A stretch of DNA of 64,000 nt from Alphaproteobacteria bacterium (GTDB lineage Bacteria; Pseudomonadota; Gammaproteobacteria; JAGOUN01): the NCBI GenBank assembly GCA_021151585.1, contig JAGKWX010000004.1, positions 1-64,000 of the forward strand, written 5' to 3'. Below are positions 19,455-28,980 of this stretch, piece by piece. The stretch's first letter is position 1. Each line of letters begins with the position of its first letter. Position numbers and translations under genes: made by a program. The notes under the pieces are model-generated. The model had not been told where the DNA came from and searched no databases. It worked only from the letters and a program-made list of their open reading frames with translations.

Positions 19455-20245
19455 CGTAAAATCCCACGCGTCGCTTGATGAACAAAATCAATTAATGGCT
19501 GGATGTGTGGATTTTGTTTGGCCAGTGTTTGCAACTCGGCAACAGCAGCGTCAATCGTTAAGTTTTGACGGTACAATACCTTATACGCTCGCTTCAACAT
19601 CAACAAATCTTCTTCAGTATAACCACGACGTCGCAAGCCAACAACATTGACACTCACCACTTTTGTATCACCAGCATCGATTGCAGCCATCATGTAAGGG
19701 GGCAAATCTTTAACAAGTGCAACATTGCCGCCCAAAAACGCATGAGCGCCAATACGACAAAATTGATGCACAGCAACATAACCGCCCAAAATAGCATGAT
19801 CATCGACATGAACATGACCTGCCAACCCAACGTGATGACCAATAATACAATAATTACCAATCACGCAATCATGCGCAACGTGTGAACCAGTAATAAACAA
19901 ATTATGATCGCCAATTTTAGTTAAGGCATGATCTTGCGCAGTACCACGATGCACAGATACAAATTCACGAAAGGTATTATTCGAGCCGATTTCAAGATAG
20001 GTTTTTTCCCCAGCGTATTTTAAATCTTGACAATCTTCACCAATCGATGAAAATTGAAAAAATGTATTATTTGGACCAATTTTAGTTGTGCCTTTAATAA
20101 CAACATGCGGACCAATCACGCAATTTTCAGCAATTTCAACATCAGGCCCAATAAAACTCCATGGCCCTACTTGCACGCTAGGATGCAACTTCGCTTCAGG
20201 AGAAACTATTGCTTGCGGATGAATATTATTTGATAGAATTGTCAT
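19451..20245 (-). CDS. lpxA: UDP-N-acetylglucosamine acyltransferase
   Basis: First step of lipid A synthesis: 3-O-acylation of UDP-GlcNAc. It is a left-handed beta-helix protein with hexapeptide repeats through about residue 190 (for example VIGPHVVIKG, TKIGPNN). The catalytic His lies in GSHVAHDCVIGN, then GGYVAVHQFCRIG, and a helical C-terminal domain of about 70 residues follows. The 264-aa length is normal. It overlaps fabZ by one base upstream and lpxB by 4 bp downstream. Confidence 0.96.
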   Translation of the reverse strand: MTILSNNIHPQAIVSPEAKLHPSVQVGPWSFIGPDVEIAENCVIGPHVVIKGTTKIGPNNTFFQFSSIGEDCQDLKYAGEKTYLEIGSNNTFREFVSVHRGTAQDHALTKIGDHNLFITGSHVAHDCVIGNYCIIGHHVGLAGHVHVDDHAILGGYVAVHQFCRIGAHAFLGGNVALVKDLPPYMMAAIDAGDTKVVSVNVVGLRRRGYTEEDLLMLKRAYKVLYRQNLTIDAAVAELQTLAKQNPHIQPLIDFVHQATRGILR

Positions 20246-20685
20246 TATTGTGCACTCAGAATTTCAGCGGAACAAACTAATTTATCTTCAACAAAAATTT
20301 CGCCTTTTAAGCGCCAAATTTTTCCACGAATTTTCAATGGTGCAACTTCAATACGCAGCTGATCACCAGGCTCTACTACTCGCTTAAAACGCGCCTCGTC
20401 GATACCAGCTAAAAACATTAAACCTGCATCTGGATGACCTTGATCAATATGAGTTTGGAAAAATAAGATACCGCCAGCCTGAGCCATAGCCTCTATCATT
20501 AGTACACCAGGCATAACGGGCCGGCCTGGAAAATGTCCATTGAAAAATGGCTCATTAATCGTAACGTTTTTAATTGCCGTTAATTTTTCACCAGCAACAT
20601 AGTCAATCACGCGATCAACCAACAAAAATGGAAATCGGTGTGGTAATAATTTCATAATGCTGTGAATATCAATAATTTTTGACAC
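20245..20685 (-). CDS. fabZ: (3R)-hydroxyacyl-ACP dehydratase
   Basis: Dehydrates 3-hydroxyacyl-ACP in fatty acid elongation. It competes with LpxA/LpxD for the hydroxyacyl donor, which explains the linkage. Hotdog-fold protein of 146 aa with LLPHRFPFLLVDRV, catalytic His in FFNGHFPGRPVMPGVLM and catalytic Glu in MIEAMAQ. It sits between lpxD and lpxA in the conserved order. Confidence 0.96.
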   Translation of the reverse strand: MSKIIDIHSIMKLLPHRFPFLLVDRVIDYVAGEKLTAIKNVTINEPFFNGHFPGRPVMPGVLMIEAMAQAGGILFFQTHIDQGHPDAGLMFLAGIDEARFKRVVEPGDQLRIEVAPLKIRGKIWRLKGEIFVEDKLVCSAEILSAQ

Positions 20686-20710
20686 GTTGTTACCTCTTTT
20701 ATTTATCTAC

Positions 20711-21736
20711 TTATTTTTTATCTTCCAACTTTTTAATTCTCTCGAGTATTTTATCAATACCGCGCAATTTCGCCGCTAATTTTAACCAAATATTCAAGGG
20801 CTCAACACCCATACCACCTCTTGCAATATATTGACCAGAATGTTCAATCGATTTCGTAATACCAGACATACCAGCAATCCCTACGTGATCGGCAATGGTA
20901 ATATGACCGCTAATACCACTACCTCCACCAATTTGGCAACGCTTACCAATATGTGTACTACCAGCAATGCCTACACAACCGGCAATTGCAGAACCAGACC
21001 CAATGGACACATTGTGGGCTATCTGAACTAAATTATCGATAATGACATCGCTATCAATAATGGTATCTTGTGTACTACCTCGGTCAACCGTGGTATTCGC
21101 GCCTATCGACACGCGATCACCGACGACAACTTTACCTAACTGCGGAATTCTATGCCAGCCAGTTTTTGTTGGCGCAAAACCAAAGCCATCACCACCTATA
21201 ACCGCACCACTTTTTATTTCACAATTTTTACCAATTTGTGTGTCATGATAAATATTGACATTAGGCCATAGCAAGGTGTCTTCACCAATGTGAACACGCG
21301 CACCTAGATAAGAACCAGCGCCAATAATAGTATTGGCAGCAATTTTAACGTCTTTGCTAACAACAACATACGGACCGATAGCAGCTGATGGATCAATTTC
21401 AGCGCTAGGATCAATACAAGCTGTTGGATGAATACCTGGGCTCGGAATATCGCGCTCAACAAATAATTCAGCAATTTTTGCGTAAGCTAGATAGGGTGTT
21501 TCACTAATCAAACTATTGGTTGTGCATTGGTCGGCAAATACTTTTGCCAATACAACGACACCAGCATGTGTTTCTGATAAATACTTGTGATAACGAGAAT
21601 TTTCTAAAAAACTCGCCTGATGTATCGAAGCAGATTCAATCGGAGCAATGCCAGAGATTACTACATCTGGATTGCCGCGTAATTCAAGGCCAAATTTTTC
21701 GGATAACTGACCCAGAGTATAAGATATTTTTTGCAA
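20711..21736 (-). CDS. lpxD: UDP-3-O-acylglucosamine N-acyltransferase
   Basis: Third lipid A enzyme; transfers a 3-hydroxyacyl chain to the 2-amino group. The N-terminal uridine-binding domain (about 1-100) includes SFLENSRYHKYL. A long hexapeptide-repeat helix follows with the active-site region NLVQIAHNVSIG and the second conserved His in GGSGISGHITI. A helical tail ends in KKLEDKK. 341 aa, normal length. A MITE-like repeat fills the gap to the upstream skp gene. Confidence 0.95.
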   Translation of the reverse strand: MQKISYTLGQLSEKFGLELRGNPDVVISGIAPIESASIHQASFLENSRYHKYLSETHAGVVVLAKVFADQCTTNSLISETPYLAYAKIAELFVERDIPSPGIHPTACIDPSAEIDPSAAIGPYVVVSKDVKIAANTIIGAGSYLGARVHIGEDTLLWPNVNIYHDTQIGKNCEIKSGAVIGGDGFGFAPTKTGWHRIPQLGKVVVGDRVSIGANTTVDRGSTQDTIIDSDVIIDNLVQIAHNVSIGSGSAIAGCVGIAGSTHIGKRCQIGGGSGISGHITIADHVGIAGMSGITKSIEHSGQYIARGGMGVEPLNIWLKLAAKLRGIDKILERIKKLEDKK

Positions 21737-21761
21737 TTATTTGCCCCACCTTTTTGCATAA

Positions 21762-21858
21762 ACAAAAACGATTGTCATGTCAGCGAAGGAGAAAACACCG
21801 TTTTTAAGCGTATTAAACTAAAAAAACTGGATACCTCACTTCACTGACATAACACAAT
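21762..21858. repeat. MITE-like repeat, copy between lpxD and skp
   Basis: About 97 bp bounded by inverted ends: ACGATTGTCATGTCAGCGAAGG on the left (cut short here as ATTGTCATGTCAGCGAAG) and CTTCACTGACATAACACAAT on the right. The interior carries a second half-site, ACTGGATACCTCACTTC. The same end sequence recurs at 27081-27188 and 27945-28071. It occupies most of the 159-bp lpxD-skp gap. Confidence 0.6.
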
Positions 21859-21895
21859 AGCTCGATAAATATATACCAACTATTGCAAAAATATT

Positions 21896-22408
21896 TTACT
21901 GCTTATTAAATTCTTTCGCCACCTCAGCAGTCACATCACGCGCTGGGACTGCGTATAAAACAAACTGACTATCCAAGACAACGTCACATGCTTTTGATTT
22001 TGCGACTGTTTGGATATCGCCATTTAAATCTTTAAATACTTTATCCATCATCACTTTCTGTGCGGCAGATAATTTTTGTTGGAAATCACCCGCTTCTTTC
22101 ATCAAGCTTTGTCGCTGGTCCATGATAGACTTTTCTGCAGCATTTTTATCTTTCGTGCTCATCACCGCTTCATTCTTTTTAAAATCTTGCGCCGCTTTTT
22201 CTAGCGTTTGTTGCTTTGCTTCAAGCGAATCTTGGTCTTTTTTAAACTGAGCTTTTAATTTTTCAACATCTTTTTTTACTTGTGGCGCATCATGCAATAC
22301 TTTTGCTACTTGAACAACACACACAGTACTATTATCAGCCGCTAATGCTGATGTACCAAACATTAACGCAGACACTAAAGCCGCACTCAATCCAACTATT
22401 TTTTTCAT
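21896..22408 (-). CDS. skp: Periplasmic chaperone Skp/OmpH
   Basis: Holds unfolded outer membrane proteins in the periplasm on the way to BamA. The start is at MKKIVGLSAALVSALMFG, with AGAGGAAAG upstream; the upstream in-frame extension would run back into bamA. A signal peptide ends near SALA. The mature part is about 145 aa: a short beta N-terminus (VCVVQVAKVLHDAPQVKK), two long charged helices (about 55-130) and the C-terminal VLYAVPARDVTAEV strand typical of the OmpH family. Confidence 0.92.
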   Translation of the reverse strand: MKKIVGLSAALVSALMFGTSALAADNSTVCVVQVAKVLHDAPQVKKDVEKLKAQFKKDQDSLEAKQQTLEKAAQDFKKNEAVMSTKDKNAAEKSIMDQRQSLMKEAGDFQQKLSAAQKVMMDKVFKDLNGDIQTVAKSKACDVVLDSQFVLYAVPARDVTAEVAKEFNKQ

Positions 22409-22436
22409 TTTCGCTTTCCTCTTGCTGTTAATAAAA

Positions 22437-24755
22437 CTAAAAACTTGCGCCAATATTGAAATTAAAAAATTCCGTATGATCGGTATCACTCGGGTTCAGG
22501 GCTTTCGCCAAGCTGAACTCCAAAATGCCGACCGGAGATAACCACTGCACGTCTAAGCCAACACTATAACGTATATCCGCTACTGAAAAACCACTATCGG
22601 CTGTCGCGCCCTCAAGATCGTATACTTGACCTGCATCAAAAAATAACGAAGTACGTAAATTATCAGGACTGATAAAATTTGGGAAAATCAAGGAAACAGC
22701 GCCATCAATTAAAAAGTTACCGCCATATGGACTACCATTAGAATCTAATGGCCCGAGGGTGTTACCTTCATAACCTTGCACAGTCGTCATGCCGCCAGCG
22801 TAAAAATTACTATAAAAGGGCAAATCATTATCAGTAATAAAGCCATCACCATAACCCGTTTCACTGCGTGTATAAAGCACGAATTTCTTTCCTAAAGGTA
22901 GATACCATTTATTTTGATATTTTGTAGTGTAATACCCGATCGAACTAGTATCCATAGGCAAGTAAACATCTGTGCCTAAAGATTGGTAGAAACCGTTGGT
23001 TGGAAAAACAGCTCGATTCAAACCATTATGCGTCCAACCTGCACTTAATTGCAGCTCATTAAATGTTTCGCCATACTCATCTGTAAAACTCGTTACTTGA
23101 GTTGAGGCAGAGTCATAGACATCCAACTTTGTTCCCATGTAACCATAACCAAGATTTACCGAATCCGTTGCCCCAACATTCGCACTCATCGGAATAATAT
23201 AATATTGACGCGCGCCATACTGATCATAAGCATAATCAGATGAGAGGTTTGCCGCACTCGGATCATAACGGGTAAAATATCCAGCAACACCACGACTAAT
23301 GCCATTGGTTGCATAGTAAGGGTTAAAATAATCAAAACTAGCTGTTTGTTGGTAGCTACTATACACCATTTGCAATTTTGCACTTTTACCTGTGCCAAAT
23401 AAGTTCTTCTGCATCAAAGAGCCGTTGAGAATGATGCCATCAACTTGCGAATAACCAATACCGGCTGAGACACTTGCAGAAGGAACTTCATCCATTTTGA
23501 CATTGACATCAACCTGATCATTCGTCTCAGGAACAGCCTCTGTTTGAATATCCACATTACGTAAATAAGACAGTTGATTTAATTGGCGCTTTGATTGCTT
23601 CAAATTATCGGTATTAATGACACCGCCTTCAACCTGAGCCATATTGCTACGCAAAGCATAATCATCAATTTTATTGTTACCAATAAAATTAACATGACGG
23701 ACGTACATCATATTGCCTTGAGAAATCGTCAATCGTATAAAGACCGTGTGATTTTGTTCATTAATATCTGGAGTAAAATCAACTTTAGCCATTGAATACC
23801 CCTTGCGGCCAAACATGCTTTTAATCATTTCCTCAGTGTCTGTCACCCGCTTCAATGAAAAAGTAGTCCCCACCGGCAAATCAATTGCCTTGTTCATGTC
23901 CTCTTCAGGGACAGCTTTGTGAATATCCCCAGCCAGGCCATAACCACTGACAGTGTATTTAGCGCCCTCAGTAATATGTGTCGTTATATATACGTTCGCT
24001 TTATCAGCAGAAACTTGCACTGTTGCAGAATCAATTTTTACTTTTAAATATCCATTATCCATGTAGTATGCTGCAATTTTTTGTAGGCTGCCTTGTAATT
24101 TTTCACGAGAATAACGATCTGTGTCAGTAATCCAAGTCCACATGCCTGGAGTAGAGACTTCCATTTGATCTAGTAAAACATCGTCTTTAAACGCTGTATT
24201 GCCAATGAAATGAATATTACGCACAATGGCTAAAGCACCCTCGGTAATTTTAATATTTAAAGCAACACGATTTTTTGACTCTTCCGTTTTTGTTATATCG
24301 ACATTCGCGCCGTAATAACCCATGCTGTAATACTGTTCTTGAAGACCAACTTTAATTTGGTTGATTTGTGACTGATTATACGTCAGGCCTTCAGCCACAC
24401 CCATTTTATTCAAGGCTTTGTTAAGATCTTCATCTTTGACGGCACTATTACCACTAATATTAATATTGCCAATAATTGGACGTTCGTTAACTTTAATCAC
24501 TAAGGTGTTTGCTCCTTGTTGATATAAAGTCACATCGCTAAAAAATCCTGTTTTGTATAGCGCATCAATAATTTGTTTTGATTTTTTTTCTGTAATGTCA
24601 TCACCCACTTTAACAGGCAAATAACTATAAACAGCACCTGTGCTAATTCCTTGCAAACCTTCAATAGTGATATCATTAGCAATAAATGCTTTAGCTACAC
24701 TAGTTAAAAATAAGCAGCCAATCATCAAAGAACGAATAACGGTATTTTTTCGCAT
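22437..24755 (-). CDS. bamA: Outer membrane protein assembly factor BamA
   Basis: Central Omp85 component that inserts beta-barrels into the outer membrane. 772 aa: signal peptide, five POTRA domains (about 25-420; the first begins ANDITIEGLQGISTGAVYSYL) and a C-terminal 16-strand barrel ending NFNIGASF with terminal Phe. The barrel contains QGYEGNTLGP. The ATG lies one base after the cdsA stop region; rseP, normally between cdsA and bamA in gammaproteobacteria, is missing here. Confidence 0.96.
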   Translation of the reverse strand: MRKNTVIRSLMIGCLFLTSVAKAFIANDITIEGLQGISTGAVYSYLPVKVGDDITEKKSKQIIDALYKTGFFSDVTLYQQGANTLVIKVNERPIIGNINISGNSAVKDEDLNKALNKMGVAEGLTYNQSQINQIKVGLQEQYYSMGYYGANVDITKTEESKNRVALNIKITEGALAIVRNIHFIGNTAFKDDVLLDQMEVSTPGMWTWITDTDRYSREKLQGSLQKIAAYYMDNGYLKVKIDSATVQVSADKANVYITTHITEGAKYTVSGYGLAGDIHKAVPEEDMNKAIDLPVGTTFSLKRVTDTEEMIKSMFGRKGYSMAKVDFTPDINEQNHTVFIRLTISQGNMMYVRHVNFIGNNKIDDYALRSNMAQVEGGVINTDNLKQSKRQLNQLSYLRNVDIQTEAVPETNDQVDVNVKMDEVPSASVSAGIGYSQVDGIILNGSLMQKNLFGTGKSAKLQMVYSSYQQTASFDYFNPYYATNGISRGVAGYFTRYDPSAANLSSDYAYDQYGARQYYIIPMSANVGATDSVNLGYGYMGTKLDVYDSASTQVTSFTDEYGETFNELQLSAGWTHNGLNRAVFPTNGFYQSLGTDVYLPMDTSSIGYYTTKYQNKWYLPLGKKFVLYTRSETGYGDGFITDNDLPFYSNFYAGGMTTVQGYEGNTLGPLDSNGSPYGGNFLIDGAVSLIFPNFISPDNLRTSLFFDAGQVYDLEGATADSGFSVADIRYSVGLDVQWLSPVGILEFSLAKALNPSDTDHTEFFNFNIGASF

Positions 24756-24756
24756 A

Positions 24757-25569
24757 TTATTTCAACCCAAGCGTCATTAAAATCAATCCTAAAGCAAATA
24801 TTGAAGCGGCAGCATTTAAGCCATCCAATCTATCCAGTAAACCGCCATGACCAGGCAATAATCTCCCAGTATCTTTTAGTTGCTGCTGGCGTTTTAACAA
24901 ACTAATAAACAAATCACCTACAACAGAAAATAAAACGGCTACCAGCGATACTATGACAAAGATACATAACGTGTAAAATGACATTTGAAAATAAACGCTC
25001 GCTGCAACAGCGACTAGAGCGCTGGCTAATAAACCGCCAAAAAATCCTTCCCAAGTTTTGTTAGGGCTCAATACCTCTAATAACTTGCGTTTACCAACTG
25101 CTCGCCCGACAAAATAGGCAAAACTATCTGCAGCGGCAATTAATAAGATGAAATAAAACACAACAGCGGCGCCATGTTCAAAATTGCGTAGAACATTGAA
25201 TCCAATATACGCTGAACCCAAGGCTGGAATACCCATTAATATGCCAATCCAGGTTTTCTTTGCCCACGCCGCTTTTCCTTGTGCGTACAGCAAAATAACT
25301 GCAAAAGCTACACACCACCAAAGTACACAGGCAATCAGCAACATCCCGACAGGCAGCCAAAACATGGCTAGCGCAAACATTAAATACAGGCCAACTAAAA
25401 GCAAACGCTTGGCAACAGAAGTCAGCCCTATCAATGCGCCCCATTCCCAGGTGCTCCAGGCTAGTAAAGTAGAAACGACCCAGAAAAAAATACTCGCCGA
25501 GGCACCGAACAGCAAGAAAAAGAAGGCTGCCAACAAAAGAACACCCGTCACAATACGTTTAACTAACAT
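24757..25569 (-). CDS. cdsA: Phosphatidate cytidylyltransferase
   Basis: Makes CDP-diacylglycerol for phospholipid synthesis. 270 aa with about eight membrane helices. The signature is intact: SPNKTWEGFFGGLLAS, then GDLFISLLKRQQQLKDTG, and GHGGLLDRLDGLNAA near the C-terminus. It lies 128 bp downstream of uppS and immediately upstream of bamA. Confidence 0.94.
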   Translation of the reverse strand: MLVKRIVTGVLLLAAFFFLLFGASASIFFWVVSTLLAWSTWEWGALIGLTSVAKRLLLVGLYLMFALAMFWLPVGMLLIACVLWWCVAFAVILLYAQGKAAWAKKTWIGILMGIPALGSAYIGFNVLRNFEHGAAVVFYFILLIAAADSFAYFVGRAVGKRKLLEVLSPNKTWEGFFGGLLASALVAVAASVYFQMSFYTLCIFVIVSLVAVLFSVVGDLFISLLKRQQQLKDTGRLLPGHGGLLDRLDGLNAAASIFALGLILMTLGLK

Positions 25570-25697
25570 ATAAAAACCATCCCGCTAAAAAATAGAGAGA
25601 TGGTAGACGAGTTCTGAGGGAATGCCAAGAAAAATAGCTATTACATATACTATTGTCTTTTTTTTGATCTAAAAATTCAGGCCACGGTACCAATTAA

Positions 25698-26420
25698 TCA
25701 TTTTTTAACATCGCCAAAACGGCGATCGCGCTGTGCGAACTCATTCAGAGCAGCATCCAAATCCTTTTCCGTCACATCCGGCCAGAGAACATCACAGAAA
25801 TATAACTCTGCATAAGCAATTTGCCACAGTAAAAAATTACTAACACGACATTCACCGCTAGTGCGAATAAATAAATCGGGCTCAGGTAAATCTGACATAG
25901 ATAAATAACGTGAAAAGTCCTTTTCCTCAACACTATCAAGACTCACTTTGTGCTCTACAGCATCCTGAGCCAACTTTTTCGCGGCTTGTAAGATGTCCCA
26001 GCGACCCCCATAGTTAAACGCCAAAACAAAAGTTAGGCCAGGATTATTTTTTGTTAGGTCACGAGCCTTGATGATTTCTTCTTGCATCGCCTTACTAAAA
26101 CGCGAAAAATCACCGATGAATTCCATACGAATACCAACTTTATGCAATTCATCGACTTCTTTTCTTAGGGAATGCAAAAAGAGTTTTTGCAAAGCACTGA
26201 CTTCTTCCTGGGGGCGACGCCAATTTTCACTACTAAATGCAAAAACAGTCAATGCTTTAACATGACGCTGACTACAGTAGCGAACAGCGCACTTTATAGC
26301 CTTTACTCCAGCAACATGTCCGGCAACGCGGGGTAAGCCTCGTGATTTAGCCCAACGACCATTGCCATCCATGACGATAGCAATGTGTTGGGGAAGGTTG
26401 TGCTCAGAAGGATGAATCAT
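25698..26420 (-). CDS. uppS: Undecaprenyl diphosphate synthase
   Basis: Cis-prenyltransferase that builds the C55 lipid carrier for peptidoglycan and LPS. 240 aa. IAIVMDGNGRWAKSRGLPR carries the catalytic Asp. Then come VKALTVFAFSSENWRRP and, at the C-terminus, PDLFIRTSGECRVSNFLLWQ with WPDVTEKDL. The usual RLSNFLLWQ reads RVSNFLLWQ here. dxr, which often lies between frr and uppS, is absent. Confidence 0.95.
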   Translation of the reverse strand: MIHPSEHNLPQHIAIVMDGNGRWAKSRGLPRVAGHVAGVKAIKCAVRYCSQRHVKALTVFAFSSENWRRPQEEVSALQKLFLHSLRKEVDELHKVGIRMEFIGDFSRFSKAMQEEIIKARDLTKNNPGLTFVLAFNYGGRWDILQAAKKLAQDAVEHKVSLDSVEEKDFSRYLSMSDLPEPDLFIRTSGECRVSNFLLWQIAYAELYFCDVLWPDVTEKDLDAALNEFAQRDRRFGDVKK

Positions 26421-26484
26421 TGAATTTTCTCTTGTAGAAACGCCTTTGTAGCCGCCAAAGACGTACGGACCTAAAGCGCTGACT

Positions 26485-27045
26485 CTAAACCTCCATCAAT
26501 TCTGCTTCTTTTTTCTGACACAGTTTATCAATTTCAGCAATGGTATGGTCGGTTAATTTTTGAACACGCTCTTGCGCTTTATGCTCTTCATCTTCTGTCA
26601 TAACTTTTGCTTTAACCGCATCTTTAACATGATTATTTACATCGCGACGCACATTACGCACAGCGACTTTCGCATCCTCAACTTCGGCCTTAACCACCTT
26701 GACTAACTCGCGGCGACGCTCTTCATTCAAAGGAGGTAAGGGAATGCGAATCAAGTCACCTGATGTCGCAGGATTTAAACCCAAATCAGAAGTCAAAATT
26801 GCTTTTTCAATCGCTTGAGTCATCTTTTTTTCCCATGGCGACACCGTCAACGTACGCGCATCTTGCACGGCAATATTTGCTACTTGACTGACAGGCACCA
26901 TAGAGCCGTAATAGTCAACCATAACGTGCGCCAATAAGCTTGGGTTAGCACGCCCCATACGTAATTTAGATAATTCTGTTTGTAACGATTCGATACTTTT
27001 TTTCATGCGTGTTTCAGCATCTTTGTACATAATTTCGAAACTCAT
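26485..27045 (-). CDS. frr: Ribosome recycling factor
   Basis: Splits post-termination ribosomes together with EF-G. 186 aa, all-helical domain I with a small domain II ([20 protein letters not shown]...). Conserved [11 protein letters not shown] near the N-terminus, [15 protein letters not shown] and RNVRRDVN in the long helices. It lies between pyrH and uppS; a MITE-like repeat fills the pyrH-frr gap. Confidence 0.97.
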   Translation of the reverse strand: MSFEIMYKDAETRMKKSIESLQTELSKLRMGRANPSLLAHVMVDYYGSMVPVSQVANIAVQDARTLTVSPWEKKMTQAIEKAILTSDLGLNPATSGDLIRIPLPPLNEERRRELVKVVKAEVEDAKVAVRNVRRDVNNHVKDAVKAKVMTEDEEHKAQERVQKLTDHTIAEIDKLCQKKEAELMEV

Positions 27046-27080
27046 TTATTTCTCCACCAATCATATAAAACTGTTAAATA

Positions 27081-27188
27081 ACAATAGCAACGGCGTCATG
27101 CTAGCTCAAAACGTCATTCAGTGATTACATGCTCTCTATAAGAACAAGACTGGATTCCCTCCTTCGCTGAGGTGACCATCGTTATTGT
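27081..27188. repeat. MITE-like repeat, copy between pyrH and frr
   Basis: About 108 bp with imperfect inverted ends: ACAATAGCAACGGCGTCATG on the left, and GGTGACCATCGTTATTGT on the right. The inner half-site AAGACTGGATTCCCTCCTTC resembles the interior of the copy at 27945. It fills most of the 169-bp intergenic space. Confidence 0.6.
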
Positions 27189-27214
27189 CGCTAACCGCTA
27201 GTTAGTATAATTTT

Positions 27215-27925
27215 TTAGCAAACCAACGTACCCTCTTCTGCGCCATTCAAAATACGCTCAATGACTCCTGGCGTTTCCATATTAAAAATACGTATTGGCA
27301 TATTATAATCACGACACAAACAAAAAGCGCCCAAGTCCATAACAGACAAAGATTTTTCAATCACTTCTTGAAAAGACAGCGTTGTGAATAATGTTGCGTT
27401 AGGATTTTTTTTCGGATCTTGGCTATAAACACCATCAACTTTAGTTGCCTTTAACAAAATATCAGCGCCTAATTCTATAGCACGCAATGCTGCAGCACTA
27501 TCGGTAGTCACCAAAGGGTTACCGGTGCCGCCAGCGCAAATGACTACAAAACCGTTATCTAACAAGCTTAAAGCATCATCACGCACATACTCTGTAACAA
27601 TGCCAGAAACGCCACGAGCAGAACAGACTTCAACATCGACATGCTGCTGCAACAACGCATCTTTCAATGCCAAACCATTGATAATCGTTGCCAGCATACC
27701 CATGTTATCTGCAGTGACTTGATCAACTCCATGAGGTGTCAATTCGTTACCGCGACAAATATTTCCAGCGCCAAGAACAACAGCGACTTGCACTTTGCGA
27801 TCAATCATTTTCATGATGATGTCAGCAAGCTGATGAACTCGTTTAGGATCAAGATGTGTATTAGGGCCAGTGAAAAATTCACCACTAACCTTTAAAAGGA
27901 CGCGTTGATGTTTGGTGTTTGTCAT
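27215..27925 (-). CDS. pyrH: UMP kinase
   Basis: Phosphorylates UMP to UDP; hexameric amino-acid-kinase fold. 236 aa with VLLKVSGEFF, the VVLGAGNICRG phosphate loop, GNPLVTTDSAAALRAIELGAD (shown here in part) and VDGVYSQDPKKNP. Standard position between tsf and frr, with repeats in the gaps on both sides. Confidence 0.96.
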   Translation of the reverse strand: MTNTKHQRVLLKVSGEFFTGPNTHLDPKRVHQLADIIMKMIDRKVQVAVVLGAGNICRGNELTPHGVDQVTADNMGMLATIINGLALKDALLQQHVDVEVCSARGVSGIVTEYVRDDALSLLDNGFVVICAGGTGNPLVTTDSAAALRAIELGADILLKATKVDGVYSQDPKKNPNATLFTTLSFQEVIEKSLSVMDLGAFCLCRDYNMPIRIFNMETPGVIERILNGAEEGTLVC

Positions 27926-27944
27926 GTTTTCTCTGCCTCTTGCA

Positions 27945-28071
27945 ACAGCAATTACGATTATGTCATGCCAGCGCAGGCTGGCACCCAGTCTTCATACTCT
28001 ATTAAGATCAAGACTGGGCCCTCACAGCCCAAGATGGGACTAACTTGGAGTGACACAGTCGTGATTGTTAT
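27945..28071. repeat. MITE-like repeat, copy between tsf and pyrH
   Basis: About 127 bp. The left end contains ACGATTATGTCATGCCAGC, then a 7-bp hairpin (TGCCAGC-GCAG-GCTGGCA). A second, larger inverted repeat CCCAGTCTT...AAGACTGGG spans about 27984-28019. The right end is GTGACACAGTCGTGATTGTTAT, which mirrors the left (given as two 11-base halves). It fills most of the 162-bp gap. Confidence 0.6.
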
Positions 28072-28087
28072 TACAACATCAAAAAAA

Positions 28088-28966
28088 TCAACTACCCTTC
28101 ACCTGCGCCATCACTTCTTCAGCAAAATTATCGACTTTCTTTTCGATACCTTCGCCAGCTTCAAAACGCACAAACCCAACAACTTGAGCATCATGCTGTT
28201 TCAACAAGGCAGAAATGACGACAGAAGGATCTTTCACAAAAGCTTGACCAACAAGACTGACTTCGCTCAAGTATTTGCGCATACGGCCTTCAATCATTTT
28301 ATCGATTAAATCTTGTGATTTTCCAGACTCTAACGCTTGTTCTATTTGAATTTTTCGTTCTGCTTCCACTAAATCCGCAGGAACTTGTTCAGGCAATATT
28401 ACCACTGGTTTCATCGCTGCAATATGCATAGCCAAATCTTTAGCTAATGCTTCATTAGCACTCGTTAAGCTAACTAAAACACCTATTTTGCTGCCATGAG
28501 AGTAAGCACCCAACACGCCGTCTGCTTCAACTAAAACAATACGTCGCAATTGCACGTTTTCACCAATTTTCGTGACTAAAGCTTGTCGCACTTCTTCTAC
28601 TGTTTCACCAGAAGCAAATGTTGTTTCTGATAAAGCTTCAACAGTACTTGCTTTGCTCGCCAAGGCTAATTCCGCAACTTTGGCCGTAAAATCAAGGAAG
28701 CTAGCATCGCGTGCTACGAAGTCGGTTTCACAGTTAACTTCTAACATAACACCAATTTTGTCATGATGACGAATAACCACAACACCTTCTGCTGCAACAC
28801 GCCCTGCTTTTTTAACCGCTTTTGCTTGACCGGAAATACGCATCGCTTCAATAGCTGCCTCAATATCACCGTTAGCAGCAACCAATGCTTGCTTACAATC
28901 CATCATTGCGGCGCCTGTGCGCTCACGCAATTCTTTTACTAAACCTGCTGTAATTGCGACTGACAT
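28088..28966 (-). CDS. tsf: Elongation factor Ts
   Basis: Nucleotide exchange factor for EF-Tu. 292 aa. The N-terminal UBA-like domain contains LVKELRERTGAAMMDCKQAL, the core begins with EVNCETDFVARDASF, and the C-terminal module includes VGFVRFEAGEGIEKK. Fourteen bases separate it from rpsB upstream, so the two form the conserved operon. Confidence 0.97.
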   Translation of the reverse strand: MSVAITAGLVKELRERTGAAMMDCKQALVAANGDIEAAIEAMRISGQAKAVKKAGRVAAEGVVVIRHHDKIGVMLEVNCETDFVARDASFLDFTAKVAELALASKASTVEALSETTFASGETVEEVRQALVTKIGENVQLRRIVLVEADGVLGAYSHGSKIGVLVSLTSANEALAKDLAMHIAAMKPVVILPEQVPADLVEAERKIQIEQALESGKSQDLIDKMIEGRMRKYLSEVSLVGQAFVKDPSVVISALLKQHDAQVVGFVRFEAGEGIEKKVDNFAEEVMAQVKGS

Positions 28967-28980
28967 AATTATCCTACCTC

